A stretch of DNA of 64,000 nucleotides, taken from positions 159,892 through 223,891 of the forward strand of contig NZ_BMMF01000010.1 in the NCBI RefSeq assembly GCF_014645695.1, given 5' to 3'. The translations under genes were made by a program, and so were the position numbers. The stretch is from Salinarimonas ramus. Its GTDB lineage: Bacteria > Pseudomonadota > Alphaproteobacteria > Rhizobiales > Beijerinckiaceae. Shown here piece after piece: positions 41,008 through 49,207 of this stretch. The first letter of the stretch is position 1, and each line of letters starts with the position of its first letter. Under the pieces are notes generated by a model, which was not told the DNA's origin, made no database searches, and saw only the letters and a program-made list of their open reading frames with translations.

Positions 41008-42048
41008 ATGCTGGACGAGCTGGCGCGCCTATCAACGGATGCGTCGTCCGAGGGGCGTCGCCGCCTCCTCAATGCCGTCACCGATCTCTTCCTGCACGAC
41101 GACGAGCCGAGCGAGGAGGCGCAAGAGCACTTCTCCGACATCGCCACGCATTCGCTGGGCAAGATGGAGGCGCCGGACCGCAAGGACTACGCCGACCGCG
41201 TCGCCGCCGAGCCGCAGCTTCCGCGCAAGGTCGCCAACACCCTCGCCAACGATCCCGACGCCGAGGTCGCCAAGCTCGTCCTCAAGCTCTCCCCCGTGCT
41301 GACGGACGCCGACCTCGCCGCCATCGCCGTCAACCATTCGCAGGCCCACCTCCTCGCCATCGCCGAGCGCGCGACGCTCTCGGAGAACGTGACCGACATC
41401 CTCGTCGACCGCGGCGACAAGCAGGTCCTGCGCACCGTCTCCGGCAACGAGGGCGCCGCCTTTTCGGATCGCGGCTTCGAGCGGCTGGTGGAGCGCGGCG
41501 CCAACGATGCCGGCGTGCGCAAGAACCTCGAGACGCGGCGCGAGAACCTGCCCGTTTCCCAGGCGCGCCGCGTCCTGCAGATCGCCGCCCACGCGGCGAA
41601 CAAGGCCGAGCCGGGTCACCAGGTCGAGCTGATCTCGGGCGAGGCGCCCAAGCGCGTCGTGCGCGAGGCGCGCGAGCGCCGGCTCGAACTGAAGCTCCTC
41701 ATAGCAGACCTGAAGGACGGGCGTCGCACCATCGACGACGTCGTGACGATCCTCGCCCGCGACGACCGCGCCTTCGATCTCGCCCAGGTGATCTCCACCT
41801 TCTCCGAGATCCAGAACGCGCAGGCCCTGCGCGCGCTGCTCCAGCCCGAGAGCTCCGGAATCGCCGTCGCGTGCAAGGCGCTCGGCCTCGGCGCGGAGGC
41901 CTTCCGCAAGGTGCTGGAGCTGCGCACCAAGCGCCTCGGCCTCCTCGAGGCGAGCATCGACGTGGACGTCACCCACTACCAGGCGCTCCCCGCCGAAACG
42001 TCCGAGCGCGCCATGCGCTTCCTGAAGGTGCGCTCGAAGGTGTCGTGA
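41008..42048 (+). CDS. DUF2336 protein
   Basis: 346 residues, no signal peptide or membrane segment. The protein is predominantly helical with HEAT-like repeats (LPRKVANTLANDPDAEVAKL, ITHSQ-like NHSQAHLLAIAERATLSENV, RGDKQVLRTVSGNEGAAFSD). This is the typical DUF2336 pattern of alphaproteobacteria, where many species carry several copies, often near regulatory or motility genes. The ribosome site is GGGGAG upstream of ATG 41008. Function unknown; a protein-protein interaction role is a guess. Confidence 0.85.
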   Translation: MLDELARLSTDASSEGRRRLLNAVTDLFLHDDEPSEEAQEHFSDIATHSLGKMEAPDRKDYADRVAAEPQLPRKVANTLANDPDAEVAKLVLKLSPVLTDADLAAIAVNHSQAHLLAIAERATLSENVTDILVDRGDKQVLRTVSGNEGAAFSDRGFERLVERGANDAGVRKNLETRRENLPVSQARRVLQIAAHAANKAEPGHQVELISGEAPKRVVREARERRLELKLLIADLKDGRRTIDDVVTILARDDRAFDLAQVISTFSEIQNAQALRALLQPESSGIAVACKALGLGAEAFRKVLELRTKRLGLLEASIDVDVTHYQALPAETSERAMRFLKVRSKVS

Positions 42049-42214
42049 GGCGGCGCCGGGACGCGAGCCGTACGGCACGACGCGTGCGGACCTCTGACCA
42101 TCGTGGCAGTATGGTGCGGGGCGGATCGCCGAACCCTCCGCGCGAGCGGGCCGAGGCGGCTGGCCGCCCCGGGCGCGTGCATGACGTGCTCCACGCATCA
42201 GCCGGAGGTCGTCC

Positions 42215-42853
42215 ATGCAGGAAGCTCTCGTTCTCGTCGCCATCACCGGCGCGCTCTTGATCGGCGCCGTCAGTCCCGGTCCCAGCTTCGTCCTGGTATC
42301 GCGTATCGCGGTCACGGGATCCCGCATGGACGGTCTCGCTGCGGCGATCGGTATGGGCCTGGGCGGCGCGATCTTCGCGGTGATCGCGCTGCTGGGGCTG
42401 ATCACGGTTCTCGAGCAGGTCGGATGGTTGTATGCGGGCCTTCGCCTCGCAGGTGGCATCTACCTCGTCTATCTCGGCATCCGGATCTGGCGCGGGGCCT
42501 CGCAGCCGCTGGAGACGCTCGACGCGGCCGCCGCGCGGCCGGCCTCGACGACACGTTCGATGATGCTCGGCTTCGTGACGCAGATCTGCAATCCGAAGAC
42601 CGCCATCGTCTATGCCGGCATCTTCGCGGCCTTCCTGCCCGCGTCGGCTCCGACATGGCTCTTCGTATCCATTCCGCCCCTCGTCTTTTTGCTGGAGACG
42701 GCTTGGTACGCCTTCGTGGCGCTGGCATTTTTGGCGCGCAAGCCGCGATCGATCTACCTTCGCTGGAAGGGCTGGTTCGATCGGGCCGCCGGTGCGGTGA
42801 TGGGCGGGCTCGGCACGCGGCTCGCCTCCGAGACGCTGCTTTCCCGGTCGTGA
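42215..42853 (+). CDS. LysE/RhtB-family amino acid exporter
   Basis: 212 residues from an ATG seven bases after GGAGG. About six membrane segments. The family start is present: GALLIGAVSPGPSFVLVSRI near residue 10, then GLAAAIGMGLGGAIFAVIAL and MMLGFVTQICNPKTAIVYAG near 112. RhtB-type members export amino acids such as threonine, homoserine or lysine. The ligand is not predictable. Separated by 60 nt from the convergent ycjF-like gene, with a GGAGGG/CCCTCC hairpin between. Confidence 0.9.
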   Translation: MQEALVLVAITGALLIGAVSPGPSFVLVSRIAVTGSRMDGLAAAIGMGLGGAIFAVIALLGLITVLEQVGWLYAGLRLAGGIYLVYLGIRIWRGASQPLETLDAAAARPASTTRSMMLGFVTQICNPKTAIVYAGIFAAFLPASAPTWLFVSIPPLVFLLETAWYAFVALAFLARKPRSIYLRWKGWFDRAAGAVMGGLGTRLASETLLSRS

Positions 42854-42884
42854 ACGTCGATCGCACCCCGACGGCCGATCACCC

Positions 42885-42902
42885 GGAGGGGGCCGGCCCT
42901 CC
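42885..42902. terminator. Short hairpin between lysE-like and ycjF-like genes
   Basis: GGAGGG (42885-42890), GGCCGG, CCCTCC (42897-42902). Six-bp stem in a 60-nt convergent gap, weaker than the other convergent-junction hairpins and without a U-tract. Confidence 0.35.
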
Positions 42903-42913
42903 CTCGTGCGCCC

Positions 42914-43936
42914 TCAATCCTTCACGTCCTCCACCACCTTCCGCGAGATCAGCTCGCCCGCGACATCGCCGATCTTCGGGCGGTCGAGGGCGACGAAGGG
43001 GAGCGGGCGGCACACCGCGATGGCGGCGAGGCCGAAACGCGCCGTCATGATGCCGTTGAGCACGCCCTCCCCCAGCCGCGCCGAGACCCGCGCGGCGATG
43101 CCGAGCCCCAGGGCCTGCTGCAGCAGCCCGTCGCCGACGGCGACGCCGCCGGTCACCGTGAGGTGCGTGAGCGCCGCGCGCATGAGGCGAAGGAAGCCGA
43201 GCGTCCCCGGCCGCGCGCCGTAGATCGCCGAGACGCGACGCAGCACCCGCGCGGCGTTGAACACGACGAAGCCCACGTCGATGGCGGCGCGGGGCGAAAG
43301 CGCGGTGACGAGCGAGACCTGCTTCGCCGCGTCCGCCACGGCCCGCGCGGCCCGCGCGTCGAGATCGGCCAGGAGCTCGCGCTCGGCGATGGCCAGGCGG
43401 TCCTCGGCCTCCAGGATCTCGTCCTCCAGCTCGGCGATGCGCCCGCGGGCGCGGGCGGTCTCCGGCCGGGCGGCGTAGAGCGCCACGACCTCGCCGACCA
43501 CCCGCGAGGCCGCCTTGCCGTCGCGCTCGTCGATCGCCGCGAGGGCGCGCTCGCGCAGCGCCTCGATCTTCTTCTCGCGCCACAGGCCCGAGATCTCGCG
43601 CGCCACGAGGGCGACGAGCGCCAGGAGGGCGAGGACGAGCGCCGCGAGCCCGACCCAGCCGAGCCAGGGCGCCGCCTCGAACAGGCCGCGAACCAGGCTC
43701 TCCGCGGCGAGGCCGAGCGCAAGGAAGACGAGCGCGGACAGCGACGAGAGCAGGATGCCGCCCCAGGGAAAGCGCGTCTTGCGCCCCATGGGGACGGGCG
43801 TGCCGTCGGCGGCGTCGACGATCTCCTCGGGCTGGATCTCGACGCGCACGCGCGCGAACCGCTCCGCCTCCTCGCCGGTGCGGGTCTCGGCGATGTCGGG
43901 GGCGTCCAGGCGATAGGCGCGGGGCTTGCGGGACAT
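42914..43936 (-). CDS. ycjF: YcjF-like inner-membrane protein (DUF697/TIGR01620)
   Basis: 340 residues. Two or three N-terminal hydrophobic segments (WGGILLSSLSALVFLALGLA and a second rich in Leu/Val/Ala, about residues 92-112) are followed by a long helical region (LEDEILEAEDRLAIAERELL). The conserved DUF697-like C-terminal domain contains LSPRAAIDVGFVVFNAARVL and MTARFGLAAIAVCRPLPFVA. Found throughout proteobacteria directly after ycjX and possibly part of a stress-related membrane complex. Lies 27 nt after the ycjX stop on the same strand. Confidence 0.88.
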   Translation of the reverse strand: MSRKPRAYRLDAPDIAETRTGEEAERFARVRVEIQPEEIVDAADGTPVPMGRKTRFPWGGILLSSLSALVFLALGLAAESLVRGLFEAAPWLGWVGLAALVLALLALVALVAREISGLWREKKIEALRERALAAIDERDGKAASRVVGEVVALYAARPETARARGRIAELEDEILEAEDRLAIAERELLADLDARAARAVADAAKQVSLVTALSPRAAIDVGFVVFNAARVLRRVSAIYGARPGTLGFLRLMRAALTHLTVTGGVAVGDGLLQQALGLGIAARVSARLGEGVLNGIMTARFGLAAIAVCRPLPFVALDRPKIGDVAGELISRKVVEDVKD

Positions 43937-43963
43937 GGTCGTGCGCTCTCGATGTTTGGCTGC

Positions 43964-45421
43964 TCAGGCCAGCCGATCGCCGATCAGGAACTCGATGGCG
44001 CGGTCGAGCCGGATATGCGGCAGGCGCGGCGCGCGCCCGCCGGGATCGAGCTTCTGCTCGGGCGGGCGAAAGCGCGGGAAGCGCAAGGATCCCGGCGTCA
44101 CGGCGCCGTCCAGGATCGCGGCGGCGCGTTCCGGCAGCTCGCCCGGGAAGATCGCGGCCCGCGCGATGCCGTCGAAGACCTCGCCGTCGACGATCTCCCC
44201 CGCCTCCGGCACGCCGGCGACGGCCGCGAGCCGCTGGCCGTCCTCGTGGACGAGCGTCTCCTGCGTCGCGCGCACGGAGGCGAGGGCGACGGTGCCGACC
44301 TTCGCGCCCGCCGCTTCGCCGCGCTTCAAGGCGCGATCGACGAGGAGGCGCAGCACGGCTTCGAGCCGCGCATGGCTCGTCTGGTGGACGTGGTCTGCCT
44401 TCGTCGCCGCGAAGAGCACGCGCTCCGTGCGCGGCGCGAAGAGCCGCGAGATCAACGTGTTGCGCCCCGAGCGGAAGGCGAGCAGCACCCGGTCGAGCGC
44501 GCGCTCCAGCTCCGCCAGCGCGGCCGGGCCGCCGTCGATGGCAGCGAGCACGTCGACGAGGACGATCTGCCGGTCGATGCGCTGGAAATGCTCGCGGAAG
44601 AAGGGGCGCACCACGTGGTGGCGATAGGCCTCGAAGCGTCGCTCCATGAGCGCGCCGAGGCTGCCCGGGCGCGGGCTCTTGCCGGGCGCGAGGCGCAACG
44701 GCGCGAAGGTGAGCGCGGGCGAGCCCTCGAGGTCGCCGGGCATTAGGAAGCGCCCGGGCGGCGTCGTCGCCACCGCCTCGGGCCCCGCGCGCAAGGCGAC
44801 GAGGTAATCCTTGAACGCCGCGGAGAGCCCCGCGATCGCGGGCTCGTCCGGCTCCCCCTCCGGGTCGATGGCGGCGAGCGCCGCGAGGAAACGCTCGGCG
44901 AGCGGGGCGCGGTCGGCACGTGCCGCGCCGTCCAGCACCTCGCGCGACCAGTCGCGGAAATCCTGATCGAGGAGCGCGAGGTCGAGGAGCCATTCGCCGG
45001 GATAGTCGACGATGTCGAGATGCAGGCTCGCCGGCCCCGAGCGCCACGCATCGCGGCCGCGCTCGTAGTCGATGTCGATGCGCAGCTCGCTCACCCGCGA
45101 GGTGGAGGCCGGCCACAGCCGATCCTCGGCGAGCATGCGCAGGTTGTCCTCGTAGGCGAAGCGCGGCACCGCGTCGTCTGGCTGCGCGGCGAGGCGCCCG
45201 CGGCGGATGCGGCCCTCGTGCGAGGCGCGGAAGGCCGGCAGGGCAGCGTTCTGCACGAGATTGTGCACGAGCGCCGTCGTGAACACGGTCTTTCCCGAGC
45301 GTGCGAGCCCCGTCACCCCGATGCGCAGGCCGGGGTCCACGTAGCTCTGGGCGTAGTGACCGAGGCTCGTCAGCGCGTCGAAGGCGCTGGTGGCGAAAGA
45401 GGGTGCGGGCACGCGTGGCAA
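43964..45421 (-). CDS. ycjX: YcjX-family P-loop protein
   Basis: 485 residues if started at TTG 45421; GTG 45412 would give 482 and neither has a clear ribosome site. The P-loop is RIGVTGLARSGKTVFTTAL near residue 35. Other family blocks are SLHLDIVDYPGEWLLDLALL near 135, IVLVDVLAAIDGGPAALAEL near 280 and VLFAATKADHVHQTSHARLE near 325, the last resembling the GTPase TKAD specificity loop. YcjX is a putative GTPase induced by heat or phage-shock stress in enterobacteria. Forms an operon with ycjF. Confidence 0.9.
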   Translation of the reverse strand: MPRVPAPSFATSAFDALTSLGHYAQSYVDPGLRIGVTGLARSGKTVFTTALVHNLVQNAALPAFRASHEGRIRRGRLAAQPDDAVPRFAYEDNLRMLAEDRLWPASTSRVSELRIDIDYERGRDAWRSGPASLHLDIVDYPGEWLLDLALLDQDFRDWSREVLDGAARADRAPLAERFLAALAAIDPEGEPDEPAIAGLSAAFKDYLVALRAGPEAVATTPPGRFLMPGDLEGSPALTFAPLRLAPGKSPRPGSLGALMERRFEAYRHHVVRPFFREHFQRIDRQIVLVDVLAAIDGGPAALAELERALDRVLLAFRSGRNTLISRLFAPRTERVLFAATKADHVHQTSHARLEAVLRLLVDRALKRGEAAGAKVGTVALASVRATQETLVHEDGQRLAAVAGVPEAGEIVDGEVFDGIARAAIFPGELPERAAAILDGAVTPGSLRFPRFRPPEQKLDPGGRAPRLPHIRLDRAIEFLIGDRLA

Positions 45422-45586
45422 ACCGGGGCAGGAGAGGACGTCGCACCCTCACTTAAGAGCGCCGCCGCGATTTCCCAAGCGTTCGGGGCGCAACACGGCG
45501 TGCCGCGCCGACTGGACCCCGAGCGCGCCGTCGTGCGTTCGCTCTGCGAGACACTTGATCAGAGACGCGCTCCCAGGAGATGCGAC

Positions 45587-45973
45587 ATGAACGATACCGG
45601 CTTTCGTACGGGCACCGACCGCAGGGAGAGCACGCGCCGCGCCGCCACGCGGCTCGAGAACCTCGCGCGGCTGCTCGATTCCTCCATCGGCGTGCCGGGC
45701 ACCCGCTTCAGCTTCGGCCTCGATTCGATCCTCAGCATCGTGCCGGTGGTCGGCTCCTTCATGGGCGCGGGCATCTCGGCCTACGTGATCCTCGAAGCCT
45801 ACCGGCTCGGCGCGCCGCGGGCGACGCTCGCCAAGATGCTGGCGAATATCGGGCTCGACACCGCGCTCGGCGCGATTCCCGTCGTGGGCTTCGTGTTCGA
45901 CGCCTTCTACAAGGCCAACAACCGCAATGTCGCGCTCCTGCGCCGCTATCTCGCCGCCGCGAATCGTATCTGA
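45587..45973 (+). CDS. DUF4112 membrane protein
   Basis: ATG 45587 (MNDTGFRTGTDRRESTRR) is eight bases after AGGAG; the much longer open frame upstream is antisense to ycjX. 128 residues. Family core: LENLARLLDSSIGVPGTRFS, FGLDSILSIVPVVGSFMGAG and DTALGAIPVVGFVFDAFYKA, giving two short hydrophobic hairpins with the repeated IP-VG motif. DUF4112 proteins are small and of unknown function. Converges on the response-regulator gene with 13 nt between stops. Confidence 0.88.
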   Translation: MNDTGFRTGTDRRESTRRAATRLENLARLLDSSIGVPGTRFSFGLDSILSIVPVVGSFMGAGISAYVILEAYRLGAPRATLAKMLANIGLDTALGAIPVVGFVFDAFYKANNRNVALLRRYLAAANRI

Positions 45974-45986
45974 GCCGGCGAAGAAT

Positions 45987-46361
45987 TCAGGCGGCGACGC
46001 CTGTGGCGAGCCAGCGCGCGAGGCTGATGGCGTCGAAGGGCTTCTCCCAGCGCGGCACGTGGGAGAGCCCGCTCGGCACGACGTTGGCGGCGTAGCCCGT
46101 GGCGAACACGAAGGGGATGTCCCGCGCCTGAAGGGCGCGGGCGACGTCGAAGACGAGCTCGCCGTGCAGGTTGATGTCGAGCACCGCACGATCGATCCGC
46201 TCGTTGGCGACGAGATCGAGCGCCTCCCTCGGGTCGCCCACGGGGCCGATGACCTCCGCCCCCTCGGCCGCGAGAGCCTGCGCGAGGTCGTCGGCGATGA
46301 AGTACTCGTCCTCGACCACGAGAACGCGCGGCCGCTCGTCTCCGGATTTAACGAATGTCAT
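45987..46361 (-). CDS. Single-domain response regulator
   Basis: 124 residues, ATG 46361 (MTFVKSGDERPRVLVVEDEY) seven bases after GGAGAG. It is a receiver domain only: acidic pocket VVEDEYF near residue 17, phospho-acceptor Asp in RAVLDINLHGELVFD near 60, switch Thr in PFVFATGYAANVVP near 88, and Lys in RWEKPFDAIS near 107. There is no output domain, so it would act through protein contact, as with CheY-like or FixJ-phosphatase-type receivers common in alphaproteobacteria. No histidine kinase gene is nearby. Confidence 0.9.
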   Translation of the reverse strand: MTFVKSGDERPRVLVVEDEYFIADDLAQALAAEGAEVIGPVGDPREALDLVANERIDRAVLDINLHGELVFDVARALQARDIPFVFATGYAANVVPSGLSHVPRWEKPFDAISLARWLATGVAA

Positions 46362-46636
46362 GTCGTACTCTCCAAGAGATCGAACTGAGAGCTCGAAAGT
46401 CGAAAGCGGCACTTGACCTTAGGTTCGTTTCAGCAGGAACGGTATCAAGCACGAATTCTGCTGCCAACTCCGTGTGGCTCCCGATCCCGAGCGGCGACGC
46501 TTCGCCGGGCACAGTTTCTGATTGAGGCAAACGGGGCGGCCGCCCACGGCTTCCGTCGGCGGCGCGCACGGTGGTATAGCGGTGAACGGCCGGATGAGAA
46601 AGCATTCCCGACCCCGATCCGTTCCCGGAGGCACGC

Positions 46637-47572
46637 GTGACCCGATCCATCATCATCGACACGGACCCCGGCCAGGACGACGCCATCGCCATCCTCCTCG
46701 CGCTGGCCTCCCCCGAGCTCGAAGTGCTCGGCGTCTGCGCCGTCGCGGGGAACGTGCCCCTCCCGCTCACCTCGGTCAACATCCGCAAGGTCCTCGAGCT
46801 CGCCGGGCGCACCGACGTGCCCGCCTTCGCGGGCGCCGACCGGCCGCTCCTGCGTCCACTCGTGACCGCCGAATATGTCCATGGGAAGACGGGGCTCGAC
46901 GGTGCCGATCTCCCCGAGCCGACGATGCCGCTCGATCCTCGGCACGCCGCAGACTTCGTCGTCGAGACGGTGATGAGCCGCCCGCCCAAGAGCGTCACCC
47001 TCTGCCCGCTCGCGCCGCTCACCAACATCGCGCTGGCGCTCGCCAAGGAGCCGCGTCTGGCCGAGCGGCTCGCCGGCATCGTGCTCATGGGAGGCGGCGT
47101 GTTCGAGGGCGGCAACCGCACGCCGGCGGCGGAGTTCAACATCTACGTCGATCCGGAGGCGGCCGCACGCGTCTTCGCCTCCGGCGCCGACGTCACCTTC
47201 ATCCCGCTCGACTGCACGCACCAGGCCCTGACGACGGCGGCACGCACCGCCGCCATCCGCGGCCTCGGCACGCCGCTCTCGCGCGCCGTCGCCGGCTGGC
47301 TCGACTTCTTCGAGCGCTTCGACGAGGCGAAGTACGGCACCGACGGCGGGCCGCTGCACGATCCCCTCGTGATCGCCTACCTGCTGCGGCCGGACCTGTT
47401 CTCGGGCAAGCGCGTGCACGTGGCGGTCGAGACCGCCTCCGAGCTCACGCGCGGCATGACCGTCGTCGACTGGTGGGGCGTCGTCGACGCCGCGCCGAAC
47501 GCCACCATGCTCCGCCACGTGGACGCGGACGGGTTCTTCGCCTTGCTCACCGAGCGCCTGGCGCGGCTGTGA
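46637..47572 (+). CDS. Inosine-uridine preferring nucleoside hydrolase
   Basis: 311 residues from GTG 46637 behind GGAGG. The Ca2+-binding aspartate cluster is intact: IIIDTDPGQDDAIAILLAL at the N-terminus, GVFEGGNRTPAAEFNIYVDP in the middle, and the C-terminal Asp in GGPLHDPLVIAYLL near 240. These enzymes split ribonucleosides into base and ribose for salvage. Purine or pyrimidine preference cannot be fixed. A single gene with a 275-nt upstream region that I could not interpret. Confidence 0.92.
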   Translation: MTRSIIIDTDPGQDDAIAILLALASPELEVLGVCAVAGNVPLPLTSVNIRKVLELAGRTDVPAFAGADRPLLRPLVTAEYVHGKTGLDGADLPEPTMPLDPRHAADFVVETVMSRPPKSVTLCPLAPLTNIALALAKEPRLAERLAGIVLMGGGVFEGGNRTPAAEFNIYVDPEAAARVFASGADVTFIPLDCTHQALTTAARTAAIRGLGTPLSRAVAGWLDFFERFDEAKYGTDGGPLHDPLVIAYLLRPDLFSGKRVHVAVETASELTRGMTVVDWWGVVDAAPNATMLRHVDADGFFALLTERLARL

Positions 47573-47594
47573 CGGCGCGCCTTTCGGCGGGTCG

Positions 47595-48053
47595 TCAGAG
47601 GCTCTTCTTGAAGCCGAGATGGCTCTGCGCATAGCCCAGGCGCGCGTAGAAGCGGTGCGCGTCCGTGCGGGCGACGTTGGAGGTCAGTTCCACGAAGGCC
47701 GCGCCGCGCTCGCGCGCCCAGGCTTCGGCGAACAGGACCATGGCGGCGCCGACACCGCCCGAGCGCCGATCGGCGCGCACCTGAACCGCCTCGAGCCGGG
47801 CGCGCGTGGCGCCGCGCGCCGTCAGGCAGGGGACGAGCGAGACCTGGAAGGTACCGATCACGTCCCCGCCTGCTTCGGCGACGAAGAGCATGTGGTCCTC
47901 GCTCGTGACGATGCGGGCGAAGGCGGCGGCGTAGGCGGAGGCGGTCTCCTCGTTCCAGCCGTCTCCGTGGCCGCCGAGCGTGTCGGCGGCGTGGAGGCGC
48001 ACGATGGCTTCGAGATCGCCCGAACGCGCCTCGCGCATATGGACGTCGTTCAC
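47595..48053 (-). CDS. GNAT-family N-acetyltransferase
   Basis: GTG 48053 overlaps the stop of the glutathione S-transferase pseudogene (GTGA); ATG 48038 is the alternative. 152 residues with GNAT blocks: REARSGDLEAIVRLHAADTL at the start, the acetyl-CoA loop LEAVQVRADRRSGGVGAAMV near 85 (R-R-x-G-V-G), and the final VARTDAHRFYARLGYAQSHL. The substrate is unknown. Translational coupling to a broken upstream gene could lower its expression. Confidence 0.87.
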   Translation of the reverse strand: MNDVHMREARSGDLEAIVRLHAADTLGGHGDGWNEETASAYAAAFARIVTSEDHMLFVAEAGGDVIGTFQVSLVPCLTARGATRARLEAVQVRADRRSGGVGAAMVLFAEAWARERGAAFVELTSNVARTDAHRFYARLGYAQSHLGFKKSL

Positions 48054-48718
48054 GCGGTGAGCCTCGTCTCCCGGGGCACCACGGTCTCCGGCGGACCGAA
48101 GCCGGGCAGCGCCTCGACGCGATCCATCCAGGCGCGCAGCGAGGGGTGGTCGGCGAGCTCGAAACCGCCCGCCTCGGCGTAGCAGGCGACGCCGTAGAGA
48201 TCGACGTCGGCCATGGTCGGCGCCTCTCCGACAACGAAGTCGCGACCCTTCAGGTGCCCGTCCAGGACGGCGAGCGCCTGGCGTCCCTCGGACGCCCACA
48301 TCTAGAAGACGGGCTCCGGCGCCTGCCGAAAGCCGAGCTTCACCCCGCGGCAGCGATAGATCGGCACGGCGAAGCGGTCGTAGTCCCAGAACATCCACTC
48401 GCGGGCGCGGATGCGCTCGTCGAGGGAGGCGCCGCCCATCTTCCCGGTGACGTCGGCGAGGTATTCGAGGATCGACGCGGCCTGGCAGAGCGCGCGCCCG
48501 TTGGAGCGATCCTCCAGCAGCGGCACCTGGCCGTAGCGCTGCCGGGCGACATAGGCGGGCGCCTTGTGGGCGCCTTCGCGCAGGTTGACCAGCTCGAAAT
48601 CGAAGGCCTCGCCGGCGAGCGAGAGGAACAGCGCGACCTTGTAGGTCGGCCCCGACAGCCAGATGCCGTGGAGCAGGAAGCGCGGGGCGGAGAGGGCATC
48701 TGCGGCGACGGCGGTCAT
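48050..48718 (-). pseudogene. Glutathione S-transferase gene interrupted by an in-frame amber codon
   Basis: Two halves lie in the same frame, separated only by TAG at 48302-48304. The N-terminal half (from ATG 48718) has the thioredoxin-like GST domain: RFLLHGIWLSGPTYKVALFL and YGQVPLLEDRSNGRALCQAA. The second half, beginning directly with ATG after the stop, has the helical GST domain (GEAPTMADVDLYGVACYAEA). Read through, the protein would be 222 residues, exactly normal. A single change from CAG, GAG or AAG explains the lesion. The rest of both halves looks unspoiled, so the event is recent or a sequencing/assembly error. Restart at the adjacent ATG could yield the C-terminal domain alone. 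Confidence 0.85.
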
Positions 48719-48796
48719 GGCGCGGGCGAATCCTCGCTGGAGGGGGCGCGAGACGCTAGCGTAAGGGAAGCACGTGTGGAAGCGGCGAACCCGCCG

Positions 48797-49138
48797 TTAT
48801 TCCGAAGATGCCGTCTCTTTCGTTGCGAGATCCTCGAAGTTCGTGATCGCGACCTCGGTGTCGTCGAAACGCGCGGTTATCTCCAAGCGTCCTCCCAAGG
48901 CTTCGACGTAGCGCCGGAGGTTGCTGACATACATGTCGGCCCGCCGCTCCATCTTCGCGACGGCGGGCTGGCCGACACCGAGGACGGAAGCGAGCTCCGC
49001 CTGCGAGCGCTTGCGCGCCTCGCGCAGCTCGTCGAGCGTCATTTCCCGCAGCATGTCGCGCGTGGCGGCCTCGTTGCGTCGGCGCCGCTCGGCGCTCATG
49101 CCGTTCCGCAGCTTGTCGATGGCGTTTCGTCCCGTCAT
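48797..49138 (-). CDS. XRE-family antitoxin (HigA-like)
   Basis: 113 residues. An N-terminal helical region (KLRNGMSAERRRRNEAATRD) precedes a Cro/C1-type helix-turn-helix at about 52-75 (RSQAELASVLGVGQPAVAKM). Then comes ADMYVSNLRRYVEALGGRLE and a C-terminal strand region (RFDDTEVAITNFEDL). This arrangement is that of antitoxins paired with RelE/ParE-type toxins encoded just upstream in a toxin-first order. Here only the end of such a toxin is visible, overlapping the antitoxin start, so the gene looks like an orphan antitoxin. Confidence 0.85.
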   Translation of the reverse strand: MTGRNAIDKLRNGMSAERRRRNEAATRDMLREMTLDELREARKRSQAELASVLGVGQPAVAKMERRADMYVSNLRRYVEALGGRLEITARFDDTEVAITNFEDLATKETASSE

Positions 49139-49179
49139 GGCAGCAAGCCTTCGCGCCTGAGCTCTTCGAGATGCTCGTG
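49135..49179 (-). pseudogene. C-terminal remnant of a RelE/ParE-type toxin gene
   Basis: In the frame ending with TGA at 49137-49135, which overlaps the antitoxin ATG as ATGA, the last codons read HEHLEELRREGLLP. This closely resembles the usual toxin end YDEHLETLRKEGLI that precedes this antitoxin type. Upstream of it the frame has no start codon before it enters the end of the tandem-GNAT gene (stop at 49208), so the catalytic part of the toxin is gone. Fifteen codons make this suggestive rather than certain. Confidence 0.5.
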
Positions 49180-49207
49180 CCCAACCGAGTAGCAGGATCG
49201 GCGTACA

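Noticed and set aside
42879..45452. Minus-strand open frame of 857 codons spanning ycjX and ycjF
   Set aside because: It is the out-of-frame shadow of both genes, Arg/Ala-rich and domain-free.
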